Shown piece by piece: positions 1-7,495 of a stretch of 64,000 nt of DNA. The notes below the pieces were generated by a model. It was given only the letters and a program-made list of their open reading frames with translations. It was not told the origin of the DNA and did no database searches. Position numbers and translations under genes: made by a program. The stretch comes from Gluconacetobacter aggeris. Lineage in GTDB: Bacteria; Pseudomonadota; Alphaproteobacteria; Acetobacterales; Acetobacteraceae. Each line of letters starts with the position of its first letter. Position 1 is the stretch's first letter. The stretch is taken from assembly GCF_014174395.1 (NCBI RefSeq), contig NZ_JABEQD010000006.1, positions 124,001-188,000 of the forward strand, written 5' to 3'.

Positions 1-1428
1 GTATCGAAATCCCGGAGACTCCTCCGCAGCCTCTGGCTGGCCGCCCCGCTGGTCCTGACGGGGCATGCGATCGCGCATGCCGACACGTCCATGAGCCGTG
101 GCCATTATCTTGCCATCGCCGCCGACTGCGCCGCCTGCCACACCAACGGCCACGAGGGCGCGGAACTGGCCGGCGGCTATGCCATCGCCTCGCCGATGGG
201 TGCGATCTATTCGACGAACATCACGCCGTCCAAGACCTATGGCATCGGCAATTACACGCTCGAGCAATTCTCGCGCGCGATCCGCCACGGCGTGCGCGCC
301 GACGGCGCCGAACTCTATCCGGCCATGCCCTATGGATCGTACAGCCAGCTGACGGACGAAGACGTCGCGGCGCTGTACGATTACCTGATGCATGAGGTCA
401 AGCCGGTCGACCAGCCCGCGCCGAAGACCAACCTTCCCTTCCCCTTCTCGATCCGTGCCTCGCTGTGGGGCTGGAAGCTGCTGAGCGGCGTCGAGGGCAA
501 GCCATTCGTGCCCGATTCCACGCACGATGCGGCATGGAACCGCGGCAGATATCTGGTGGATACGCTGGCGCATTGCGGCGAATGCCACACACCGCGCAAC
601 ATCATGATGGCGCCGAAATCCTCGGCCTATCTCGCCGGCGGCGATCTCGGCTCCTGGCGGGCGCCCAACGTCACCAGCGACAAGGTCGCGGGTATCGGCG
701 GCTGGTCCGATCAGGAATTGCAGGACTATCTGCGGACGGGCAAATCCGCGCATGCGCGCGCCGCCGGCCCGATGGCCGAAGCGGTGGAACATAGCTTCCA
801 GTATCTGACGCCGACCGACCTGGCCGCGATGGTCGCCTATCTCAAGACCGTGCCGGCGATTGCCGAGCCCGGCCAGGCCACCGCGAACTTCGCCCATGAC
901 GGCAAGGCGGCGCCCTTCGATTACGCCGCCGCCAATGCGCGCCGCAACAATAGCTCCCTCAAGGGCATGACCGAAGGGAACGTGCTGTATGAGGACGTCT
1001 GCGCAAGCTGCCACCAGTCGAACGGTAAGGGATCGGCCGACGGATACTACCCCTCCCTGATCGGCAACACGACGACGGGCCAGCGCAACCCGGCCGACCT
1101 GGTCGCCAGCATCCTGTTCGGCGTCGACCGCACGGTCGAGGGCCATCAGGTCCTGATGCCCGGCTTCGGTGCCCAGTCCCTGGTGCAGCGCCTCGACGAC
1201 CAGCAGGTCGCGGCAATCGCCAATTACGTGACCGGTCATTTCGGCAGCGGGCAGGCAACCGTCACCGCCGACACCGTCGCCACCATTCGCGCCGGCGGTC
1301 CCAAGCCCGCCATCGCCCAGCTTTCCGAGCCGCGCGTGCTCGCGGTCCTCGCCATTGTCGGCCTGGTCATTCTGGGCGCTCTCGCCCTGGCGCTTCGTTT
1401 TATCCTCAAGTCCAGACGCGCCGCGTAA
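1..1428 (+). CDS. fdhC: Fructose dehydrogenase cytochrome c subunit, 5' partial
   Basis: Membrane-anchored tri-haem cytochrome c that passes electrons from the flavoprotein subunit to ubiquinone on the periplasmic side. The frame is open from base 1, so the start codon lies just outside the window; the first residues already look like a signal peptide (basic start, hydrophobic run, AHA cleavage region), so only a few residues are missing. Three CxxCH haem sites are visible at about residues 43 (CAACH), 192 (CGECH) and 334 (CASCH) counted from base 1. A C-terminal membrane helix (about residues 444-470) ends in KSRRAA. The flavoprotein follows 28 bp later. The order cytochrome then flavoprotein matches the fdhSCL order of Gluconobacter fructose dehydrogenase; gluconate and 2-ketogluconate dehydrogenases are usually S-L-C. 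The sequence also resembles FdhC as I remember it. A sorbitol or gluconate dehydrogenase cytochrome remains possible. Confidence 0.85.
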   Translation, partial: VSKSRRLLRSLWLAAPLVLTGHAIAHADTSMSRGHYLAIAADCAACHTNGHEGAELAGGYAIASPMGAIYSTNITPSKTYGIGNYTLEQFSRAIRHGVRADGAELYPAMPYGSYSQLTDEDVAALYDYLMHEVKPVDQPAPKTNLPFPFSIRASLWGWKLLSGVEGKPFVPDSTHDAAWNRGRYLVDTLAHCGECHTPRNIMMAPKSSAYLAGGDLGSWRAPNVTSDKVAGIGGWSDQELQDYLRTGKSAHARAAGPMAEAVEHSFQYLTPTDLAAMVAYLKTVPAIAEPGQATANFAHDGKAAPFDYAAANARRNNSSLKGMTEGNVLYEDVCASCHQSNGKGSADGYYPSLIGNTTTGQRNPADLVASILFGVDRTVEGHQVLMPGFGAQSLVQRLDDQQVAAIANYVTGHFGSGQATVTADTVATIRAGGPKPAIAQLSEPRVLAVLAIVGLVILGALALALRFILKSRRAA

Positions 1429-1456
1429 GCCGCCGGAAAACAGGAGAGATTCACTC

Positions 1457-3091
1457 ATGGCTCAAGAAACGCTGACGGCGGACGTCGTCATCGCCGGTGC
1501 CGGCATCTGCGGCTCCATGCTGGCGCACAAGCTCGCGCGCAACGGCGTGTCCGTCATCCTGCTCGATGCCGGCCCCTATCGCGACCGCGACCAGATCGTC
1601 GAGAACTGGCGGAACATGCCGCCGAACAACAAGTCGGAATATGATTACGCGACGCCCTACCCGTCGGTTCCATGGGCGCCGCACACCAATTATTTCCCCG
1701 ATAACGGCTACCTGATCGTCAAGGGCCCCGATGCCAGCGCCTATCGCCAGGGCATCATCAAGGGCGTCGGCGGCACCACCTGGCACTGGGCGGCATCGAG
1801 CTGGCGCTACCTGCCCAACGATTTCCGCCTGAAATCGGCCTACGGCGTCGGCCGCGACTACGCGCTCAGCTATGATGAGCTCGAGGCCTATTACTACGCC
1901 GCGGAATGCGAAATGGGCGTCAAGGGCCCCAACGGGCAGGAGATCATCCCCTCCGCGCCGCGAAAGACCCCGTGGCCGATGGACTCCATGCCGTACGGGC
2001 CGGGCGACCGCGTCTTCACGGACATCGTCAAGCCGCTCGGCTATGACAACACGCCGGTGCCCCAGGCGCGCAACAGCCGTCCCTATGACGACCGTCCCCA
2101 GTGCTGCGGCAACAATAACTGCATGCCCATCTGCCCGATCGGTGCCATGTATCACGGCGTTTATTCGGCGCTGAAGGCCGAACGGCACGGCGCGCGGATC
2201 ATCCCCAACGCCGTCGTCTATTCGATCGAAACCGACGCGAAGAACAAGATCGTCGCGATGAACTATTACGATCCGGACAAGGGATCGCATCGCGTCGTCG
2301 CCAAGACCTTCGTCATCGCGGCCAATGGCATCGAAACGCCGAAACTGCTGCTGCTCGCCGCCAACGATCGCAACCCGAACGGCATCGCCAACTCGTCCGA
2401 CCAGGTCGGCCGCAACATGATGGACCATCCGGGCATCGGCATGAGCTTCCAGTCGGCCGAGCCCGTCTGGGCCGGCGGCGGCTCGGTACAAATGAGTTCG
2501 ATCACCAATTTCCGCGACGGTCCGTTCCGTTCGGACTATGCCGCCATCCAGATCGGCTACAACAACACCGCCCAGAATTCCCGCGCCGGGATGAAGGCGC
2601 TGTCCATGGGCCTGGTCGGCCGGAAACTGGACGAGGAAATCCGTCGCCGCACGGCGCATGGCGTGGATATCTATGCCAACCATGAAGTCCTGCCGAACCC
2701 GGACAATCGCCTGGTCCTGTCCAAGGACCGTCGTGACGCGCTGGGCATTCCGCATCCGGAAGTCACCTACGATGTCGGCGAATATGTCCGCAAATCCGCC
2801 GTCCTCTCGCGCCAGCACCTGACCAGGATCGCCCAGGCGATGGGCGGCACGGAAATCGAGATGTCGTCGTTCTTCACGCCGAACAACCACATCACCGGCG
2901 GCACGATCATGGGGCATGACCCCCGGGATTCCGTCGTCGATAGCTGGCTGCGCACCCACGACCATCCCAACCTGTTCCTGGCGACAGGTGCGACGATGGC
3001 GGCTTCCGGCACGGTCAACTCCACCCTGACCATGGCCGCGCTGTCGCTGCGTGCCGGCGACGCGATCCTCGCCGATCTCAAGCACGGCTGA
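1457..3091 (+). CDS. fdhL: Fructose dehydrogenase FAD (GMC) large subunit
   Basis: GMC-family flavoprotein of 544 residues, the same length as Gluconobacter FdhL, which oxidises D-fructose to 5-keto-D-fructose. The start at 1457 is preceded by CAGGAGAG at proper spacing; an in-frame reading from 1355 overlaps fdhC and is not needed. Visible signs are the FAD-binding Rossmann motif GAGICGS near residue 13, a cysteine cluster QCCGNNNCMPICPIGAM around residues 216-231 (proposed [3Fe-4S] ligands in this enzyme group), and a C-terminal GMC block with GHDPRDSVVD and the TVNSTLT active-site segment. There is no export signal of its own; in this family the small subunit carries a Tat signal for the complex, and that gene would lie left of the window. 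The alternative is the flavoprotein of a gluconate or sorbitol dehydrogenase; gene order and resemblance favour fructose. Confidence 0.85.
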   Translation: MAQETLTADVVIAGAGICGSMLAHKLARNGVSVILLDAGPYRDRDQIVENWRNMPPNNKSEYDYATPYPSVPWAPHTNYFPDNGYLIVKGPDASAYRQGIIKGVGGTTWHWAASSWRYLPNDFRLKSAYGVGRDYALSYDELEAYYYAAECEMGVKGPNGQEIIPSAPRKTPWPMDSMPYGPGDRVFTDIVKPLGYDNTPVPQARNSRPYDDRPQCCGNNNCMPICPIGAMYHGVYSALKAERHGARIIPNAVVYSIETDAKNKIVAMNYYDPDKGSHRVVAKTFVIAANGIETPKLLLLAANDRNPNGIANSSDQVGRNMMDHPGIGMSFQSAEPVWAGGGSVQMSSITNFRDGPFRSDYAAIQIGYNNTAQNSRAGMKALSMGLVGRKLDEEIRRRTAHGVDIYANHEVLPNPDNRLVLSKDRRDALGIPHPEVTYDVGEYVRKSAVLSRQHLTRIAQAMGGTEIEMSSFFTPNNHITGGTIMGHDPRDSVVDSWLRTHDHPNLFLATGATMAASGTVNSTLTMAALSLRAGDAILADLKHG

Positions 3092-3109
3092 GTCTGTTCA
3101 ACATCCCGA

Positions 3110-3189
3110 CATGATGAGGGTGCCCTCACCTCATCATGCCCCACGGCTCCAGACACGCGGCCGCCGGACACATTGTCCGGCGGCCGCGT
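3110..3189 (+). terminator. Two tandem hairpins after fdhL
   Basis: The first stem pairs 3110-3119 with 3129-3138 (10 bp, CATGATGAGG). The second pairs 3155-3170 with 3174-3189 (16 bp, GC-rich, 3-base loop). They start 19 bp after the fdhL stop. The second stem is very stable but is not followed by a clear U-run, so it may act as an mRNA 3' stabiliser or a factor-assisted terminator. Confidence 0.6.
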
Positions 3190-3240
3190 CGCTATTGGGG
3201 GTCACGAACGGTCAAGCCCATAGAGCGATATAATTTGCAT

Positions 3241-3260
3241 ATATAAGGATATCGTTATAT
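3241..3260. promoter_or_regulatory. Palindromic operator candidate for the ArsR-methyltransferase regulator
   Basis: ATATAAGGATATCGTTATAT pairs at 9 of 10 positions around a GATATC core and ends 9 bp before the start codon of the ArsR-type gene. It is AT-rich in a GC-rich background. ArsR regulators of methionine and S-adenosylhomocysteine metabolism (the SahR group) typically bind such palindromes and control their own operon; assigning it here is inference. Confidence 0.55.
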
Positions 3261-3269
3261 TGAGCCTTC

Positions 3270-4208
3270 ATGACCAGCCCCCTCACCCTGTTCCAGGCCC
3301 TGGCCGACCCGACGCGCCTGCGTATCCTGGCGCTGCTGCGCGCCATGGAACTCTCGATCGGCGAAATCGCGCAGGTGCTGGGCCAGAGCCAGCCCCGCGT
3401 CTCGCGCCATGTAAAGATCCTGGTCAGCGCCGGGCTGGCCGACCGCCGCAAGGAAGGAAGCTGGGTCTTCCTGACCCTCGGCGCGCCCGGCATCGTGGCC
3501 CCGGCGCTGAAGACGATCGATTGCTGGTGCCCCCAGGGTGATGCCGAACAGCAGGCCGACCTCGCCCGGCTGAAGGCGGTGCGCGCCGTCCGCGCCACGG
3601 CCGCCGAGGATTATTTCGAAACCCATGCCGCCAACTGGGACGCGCTGCGCTCGCTCCACGTGGCCGAACGCGATGTCGAGGCCGCGATCGAACGCCTGCT
3701 GGCGCCCGAACCGATCGGGCGCATGGTCGATATCGGCACCGGCACCGGCCGGATGATGGAATTGCTGGGCCGGCAGGCCGCCAGCGCCATCGGCTTCGAC
3801 CGCAGCCCGGCCATGCTGCGCCTGGCACGCACCAAGCTGGCACAACCGGGATCGGATCACGCCGAACTGCGGCAGGGCGACATGTATGCCCTGCCCCTGC
3901 CCGATGGCGCGGCCGATTTCGCGATCATGCACCAGGTCCTGCATTACGCGCAGCATCCCGCCGCCGCGATCGCCGAGGCCGCGCGCGTGCTGGCACCGGG
4001 CGGCCGCCTGCTGATCGTGGATTTCGCACCGCACGACCGAGAGGATCTGCGCGAGCGCGACGCCCATGTCCGCCTCGGCTTTACGGACCGGCAGATGGCG
4101 GACTGGTTCACCGCCGCCGGCCTGGCCAGCGCGCCGCCGGTCCATCTGGATGGCGAACTCACCGTCAAATTGTGGCTGGGCCGCCGCACGGCCACCCCAT
4201 CCGCCTGA
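3270..4208 (+). CDS. ArsR-family regulator fused to a SAM-dependent methyltransferase
   Basis: Two-domain protein of 312 residues. Residues 1-90 form an ArsR winged helix-turn-helix (LFQALADPTRLRILALL, then SQPRVSRHVKILVSAGL). Residues about 110-305 form a class I SAM-binding methyltransferase domain with motif I VDIGTGTGRMMELLG near residue 151 and an LAPGGRLLIVDF strand near residue 240. No metal-binding CxC motif typical of ArsR metal sensors is seen in the helix-turn-helix. This fusion is usually found beside metF in alphaproteobacteria, and here metF follows after 40 bp. It probably senses SAM or S-adenosylhomocysteine through the methyltransferase fold and represses its own operon; whether the fold still has catalytic activity is unknown. 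Confidence 0.85.
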   Translation: MTSPLTLFQALADPTRLRILALLRAMELSIGEIAQVLGQSQPRVSRHVKILVSAGLADRRKEGSWVFLTLGAPGIVAPALKTIDCWCPQGDAEQQADLARLKAVRAVRATAAEDYFETHAANWDALRSLHVAERDVEAAIERLLAPEPIGRMVDIGTGTGRMMELLGRQAASAIGFDRSPAMLRLARTKLAQPGSDHAELRQGDMYALPLPDGAADFAIMHQVLHYAQHPAAAIAEAARVLAPGGRLLIVDFAPHDREDLRERDAHVRLGFTDRQMADWFTAAGLASAPPVHLDGELTVKLWLGRRTATPSA

Positions 4209-4248
4209 CCCGCTTCTTTCCTTTTTCCGCTTCCAAGGAACCGGCCAT

Positions 4249-5115
4249 ATGTCCCTGCCCCAGCCCCCCGGCCCCGGGCTCTCGTTCGAATTCTTCCCGC
4301 CCAAGACGCCCAAGATGGCCGAGGCGCTGCGGCAGACCGCATCGGTCCTGGCTCCGCTCGGCCCGCGCTTCATCTCCGTCACCTACGGCGCCGGCGGCTC
4401 GACCCGCGACCGCACGCTGCAAACGGTCGCCGAACTGGTGCGCGAAACCGGCGTGCCGGTCGCAGGCCACCTGACCTGCGTCGACGCCACCCGCGCCGAG
4501 GTCGATGCCGTCGCCCGCGCCTATTGGGACGCAGGCGTGCGGCATATCGTGGCCCTGCGGGGCGACCCGTCCGAACCCGGCGCCCCCTTCGTCGCCCATC
4601 CCGACGGTTATGCCGGGGCGGTGGAACTGGTCGCCGGACTGCGCCGCATCGCGCCGTTCGAAATCTCGGTCGCCGCCTATCCGGAAACTCACCCCGCCGC
4701 CATCAGCCCGGCCGCCGACCTGGATCATCTGAAGGCCAAGATCGACGCCGGCGCCACCCGCGCCCTCACCCAGTTCTTCTTCGAGGCCGAAACCTTCCTG
4801 CGCTTCCGCGACCGCGCCACGGCCGCCGGCATCACGACCGAGATCGTGCCGGGCATCCTGCCAGTCGCCAACATCGCCCAGGCCTACCGCTTCGCCGAGA
4901 TGTGCGGCGCCCACGTGCCCGACTGGATGCGCCGCCTGTTCGACGGGCTGGACGACCACCCCGGCGCGCGCGCGATGGTCACCACCGCCGTCACGGCGGA
5001 ACTATGCCGCCAACTGCGCGATCATGGCGTGACCGACCTGCATGTCTACACGCTGAACCGCCCCGACGCCGCACTGGCCCTGCACCGCCTGCTACACTCG
5101 GGCGGCACGCCCTGA
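4249..5115 (+). CDS. metF: Methylenetetrahydrofolate reductase [NAD(P)H]
   Basis: FAD enzyme that reduces 5,10-methylenetetrahydrofolate to 5-methyltetrahydrofolate, the methyl donor for methionine synthesis. The 288-residue protein has the family opening SFEFFPPKT near residue 11 (the Glu is the catalytic acid), SVTYGAGGSTRD near residue 43, HLTCVDATR near residue 71 and the ALRGDP loop near residue 103, plus TQFFFE and GILPV later on. The start at 4249 has AAGGAA ten bases upstream; longer in-frame readings from 4066 run into the preceding gene. It shares a transcript direction with the ArsR fusion and is probably controlled through the palindrome at 3241. It ends 18 bp before the large inverted repeat at 5133. 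Confidence 0.95.
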   Translation: MSLPQPPGPGLSFEFFPPKTPKMAEALRQTASVLAPLGPRFISVTYGAGGSTRDRTLQTVAELVRETGVPVAGHLTCVDATRAEVDAVARAYWDAGVRHIVALRGDPSEPGAPFVAHPDGYAGAVELVAGLRRIAPFEISVAAYPETHPAAISPAADLDHLKAKIDAGATRALTQFFFEAETFLRFRDRATAAGITTEIVPGILPVANIAQAYRFAEMCGAHVPDWMRRLFDGLDDHPGARAMVTTAVTAELCRQLRDHGVTDLHVYTLNRPDAALALHRLLHSGGTP

Positions 5116-5132
5116 CAGGCGGCGCGCATCTT

Positions 5133-5182
5133 GCTCCCTACTTATTTTATGATATCATAAATATATAAAATAAGTAGGGAGC
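5133..5182. promoter_or_regulatory. Nested inverted repeats covering the SPFH ribosome-binding site
   Basis: A perfect 17-bp inverted repeat (5133-5149 with 5166-5182, extendable by one more pair) surrounds a second, offset perfect 16-bp palindrome, TTTATGATATCATAAA at 5146-5161. The right arm contains GTAGGGAG, the only ribosome-binding site for the gene starting at 5190, so the RNA hairpin would bury it. The inner palindrome shares the GATATC core with the operator candidate at 3241. Possible roles are an operator for the ribbon-helix-helix protein encoded two genes on, an operator for the neighbouring ArsR regulator, a metF terminator, or translational gating. Confidence 0.7.
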
Positions 5183-5189
5183 CGCGCGC

Positions 5190-6125
5190 ATGGGAACGCA
5201 GGAAATCAAGGCCCGGGCCATCTCGGGTTTCGCAGGAATCGGCATCGCCATGCTGCTGGTCCTGGCGGGATTGCTCGCCGTGCTGTCCGCCGGACTTGTC
5301 TCCGACGACATGACGAAGGCGTCGTGCGGCGTCACCGCGGGCCTGTGCGGCCTCGCGGCCATGATCCTGCTGCGCGGCCTCATCACCCTGCAACCCAACG
5401 AATCCGTGGTGCTGACATTCCTCGGGAAATATGCGGGCACGTTGAGCCAGGACGGTTTCTGGCTCGTGAACCCCTTTGCCGCCCGCAGGCGCCTCACCCG
5501 GCGGCTGGTCACGCAGGAAATCGGCCCGCTGAAGGTCAATGACGCGGCGGGCAACCCGGTCGAGATCGGCATGGTCCTGACATGGCGCGTGGCCGAAGCC
5601 GCACGCGCGGTCTTCGATGTCGAGAATTACCAGGCCTATGTCACCGCCCAGGGCGAAACCGCCCTGCGCAGCCTGGCCAGCCGCCACCCCTATGACGAAG
5701 AGGAATACCGGCAGGCGCTGGCCACGCAGCAGGCCGGGGAAACGCTCCGCCAGGATGGCGGCGTACTGTCCCTGCGCGACTGCGGAGACAGGCTGACCGC
5801 CACCCTCGCCGCCGACCTTCGGGAACGGATGGAACTGGCCGGCCTGGTGGTGAAGGAGGCCCGCCTGTCGCACCTGGCCTATGCGCCCGAAATCGCGGCG
5901 ACCATGTTGCGCAAACAGGCGGCCAGCGCCGTCATCGCCGCCCGGCGCACCATCACCTCGGGCGCCGTTTCCATCGTCGAACAGGCCCTGAACGAACTCG
6001 AAGACCGCCTGGGCGGCGTCCTGGACGCCGAACGCAAGGCGGCAATGATTTCCAACCTGCTGGTGGTACTGGTCGGCGATCGCGACGTCACGCCGGTGGT
6101 CAACACGGGCACGCTCTATTCGTGA
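5190..6125 (+). CDS. SPFH/band-7 domain membrane protein
   Basis: Protein of 311 residues with two N-terminal hydrophobic helices (about residues 12-36 and 46-66) followed by an SPFH (stomatin/prohibitin/flotillin) domain beginning at LQPNESVVLTFLGKYAGTL and running to about residue 260, including the DAAGNPVEIGMVLTWRV segment. The C-terminal part is helical and probably oligomerises. Such proteins form large membrane-associated rings that organise microdomains or protect proteases; the client here is unknown. The stop overlaps the start of the next gene (GTGA), so the two are translationally coupled. The pairing of an SPFH protein with a small Arc-like protein recurs in proteobacteria. Confidence 0.85.
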   Translation: MGTQEIKARAISGFAGIGIAMLLVLAGLLAVLSAGLVSDDMTKASCGVTAGLCGLAAMILLRGLITLQPNESVVLTFLGKYAGTLSQDGFWLVNPFAARRRLTRRLVTQEIGPLKVNDAAGNPVEIGMVLTWRVAEAARAVFDVENYQAYVTAQGETALRSLASRHPYDEEEYRQALATQQAGETLRQDGGVLSLRDCGDRLTATLAADLRERMELAGLVVKEARLSHLAYAPEIAATMLRKQAASAVIAARRTITSGAVSIVEQALNELEDRLGGVLDAERKAAMISNLLVVLVGDRDVTPVVNTGTLYS

Positions 6126-6331
6126 CCCACGAGAGAAGCAGGGGAAGGCCGCGCGGACCGGACAAGGCAGCCTTCGCCCTCCGCCTCGACCCGGCCCTGC
6201 TGGCAGCCATCAGACGTAGCGCGGACGCCGAACTGCGCAGCACAAACGCACAGATCGAAATCCTGCTGCGCGAGGCCCTGGCCCGGCGCGGCATCCGCGT
6301 GAACGAAGACCGGCAGGACGACCCGACCTGA
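6122..6331 (+). CDS. Arc-type ribbon-helix-helix DNA-binding protein
   Basis: Small protein of 69 residues starting at a GTG that overlaps the SPFH stop codon. After a basic N-terminus, AAFALRLDPALLAAIRRSA gives the beta-strand and first helix and STNAQIEILLREALARRG the second helix of an Arc/MetJ-type fold (RLDPALLAAIR with a later NAQIEILLREAL is characteristic). Such proteins bind palindromic DNA as dimers or tetramers and usually repress their own operon, so the palindromes at 5133-5182 are the obvious target. This resembles an antitoxin-like arrangement, but no toxin gene is beside it. Confidence 0.75.
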   Translation: MTHERSRGRPRGPDKAAFALRLDPALLAAIRRSADAELRSTNAQIEILLREALARRGIRVNEDRQDDPT

Positions 6332-6459
6332 CCCGCGATGGCTTTCCGGGTCGCGTAACCGCCGAACATCAGGGGAAAAATTACAGCCGACCGGCAACCG
6401 GACCGAAGGCCGCGCGATTGAGTACCTCGCCACCTCGCTCCTCCTGCAAGGCGTCTTCC

Positions 6460-6654
6460 ATGACCGACGTTCCATTGCCGCGCCACCCGCTCCGCCTTTC
6501 CGCCGCCCTGTGCCTGATCCTTCTCCCCCTGGCCGCATGCAGTTCGGCCAGCGGCGACGGCGACGACCACCCGCCCCGCGACCGCAATGTCATCGTCGTA
6601 CCGCGCGGCACGGATGTCGTCTGTCCCGACGGCAATCACCCACCCTGCCCCTGA
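6460..6654 (+). CDS. Small putative lipoprotein
   Basis: Reading frame of 64 residues with a clear lipoprotein signal: basic start, hydrophobic stretch LSAALCLILLPLAAC, with Cys near residue 27 as the lipobox. The mature part is short, acidic then mixed (DGDDHPPRDRNVIVVPRGTD), and carries two cysteines near the C-terminus. The start at 6460 is chosen because it places the signal at the N-terminus; the ribosome-binding site is weak (AAGG). The stop codon TGA forms one side of the target-site-like duplication of the miniature element that follows. No family recognised; it resembles small secreted lipoproteins common in Acetobacteraceae. Confidence 0.55.
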   Translation: MTDVPLPRHPLRLSAALCLILLPLAACSSASGDGDDHPPRDRNVIVVPRGTDVVCPDGNHPPCP

Positions 6655-6711
6655 GAGCCTGACCGAAAATGCACGCTGGCGGCGATCCGGCGCGCGTTTT
6701 CGGTCAGGCTC
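6655..6711. mobile_element. 57-bp miniature element with perfect 15-bp terminal inverted repeats
   Basis: GAGCCTGACCGAAAA at 6655-6669 is repeated exactly, inverted, at 6697-6711, and the element is flanked on both sides by TGA (6652-6654 and 6712-6714). Three-base TNA duplications and GAGxCTG-like ends are, as I recall, features of the IS1031 group of the IS5 family, first found in acetic acid bacteria. The interior is only 27 bp, so this would be a MITE-like remnant. It sits between two convergent genes and could double as a hairpin, but it lacks the U-run of an intrinsic terminator. Confidence 0.6.
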
Positions 6712-6720
6712 TGAGATCCC

Positions 6721-7404
6721 TCACGGCGCTGTCTTGCGGCACAGCATCGCCGCCGCACGCGCGCCGCGCGCCATGACCTGGCCGGCAAACACCACACCAT
6801 CGGCCGAGACCGGCAGCCCGGCCTCCCGCAGCGCCTGCACCACCCATCCGTTGCAGGTATGGAACAGCGTGTAACGGCTGCGCGCCGCATAGAACAGGCT
6901 TTCCGGTCCGTGACCGGCCGCAACCAGCCGTGGCCGGCCATCACGCCCCGTCTCCAGGTCGCCCCCGATAAAGTCCGACAGGCGATCCATCCCCTCACGG
7001 CTCACCGGCAGTACCACCACGGCATCCGGGTCATAGGCCAGGTCTGGCGTGGTGGTCATGGCAAAGACCTGCACCACCGCCGGACCGGGAAAAGGCCCGA
7101 TCAGATATTCTTCCAGACTGCTCGCCGGGGCGGTGAAGAACGTCTTCTTGCCATAGCCGAACAGAATGGTCCGCGCGCCGGGAAAGATCTCGCGATAGAC
7201 CGCCAGTTTCCCCGACAGCGCCGCCACCGGCACCCCGATTTCGGTATGCCACCCCCGATCGACCAGATAGACCGAATTCAGCTCCCCGGGCCGGCAGGCC
7301 GACGGCCCGCCCCCGCCGGCACAGCAGGCCAGCAGCCCCCCCATGACGGCCAGCAGCAGACATCGCGACAGCCCTTCCAGCACATTCCTCGCGCGGCAGC
7401 ACAT
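6721..7404 (-). CDS. DUF2459 (urease-region-type) putative exported protein
   Basis: Protein of 227 residues, recognised as the DUF2459/TIGR02117 type by the mature N-terminal block SVYLVDRGWHTEIGVP, then FGYGKKTFF and, near the C-terminus, YTLFHTCNGWVVQALREAGLP. The N-terminus contains a hydrophobic segment (CLLLAVMGGLLACCAGGGG) that could be a lipoprotein signal. The start at 7404 has GAGG six bases upstream; the alternative at 7434 would add ten residues. Conserved His, Cys and Asn residues suggest an NlpC/P60-like or papain-like fold, but the function of the family is unknown. No urease genes are in the window. Confidence 0.7.
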   Translation of the reverse strand: MCCRARNVLEGLSRCLLLAVMGGLLACCAGGGGPSACRPGELNSVYLVDRGWHTEIGVPVAALSGKLAVYREIFPGARTILFGYGKKTFFTAPASSLEEYLIGPFPGPAVVQVFAMTTTPDLAYDPDAVVVLPVSREGMDRLSDFIGGDLETGRDGRPRLVAAGHGPESLFYAARSRYTLFHTCNGWVVQALREAGLPVSADGVVFAGQVMARGARAAAMLCRKTAP

Positions 7405-7495
7405 GCAGAACCTCGTCACAACCGCCACGACCATCGGGCATGTCAGACGATAGGGAAGCTGCCAGCCCTCTTCCAGTCGATCGACGCCCCGGTCG

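Noticed and set aside
1-3091. Gluconate 2-dehydrogenase or 2-ketogluconate dehydrogenase
   Set aside because: Those operons usually run small, large, cytochrome; here cytochrome precedes the flavoprotein, and both proteins resemble fructose dehydrogenase. The small subunit is outside the window, so this is a preference, not proof.
6655-6711. Intrinsic terminator between convergent genes
   Set aside because: The stem is perfect but no U-run follows on either strand, and the flanking TGA duplication fits an inserted element better. A secondary role in termination is still possible.
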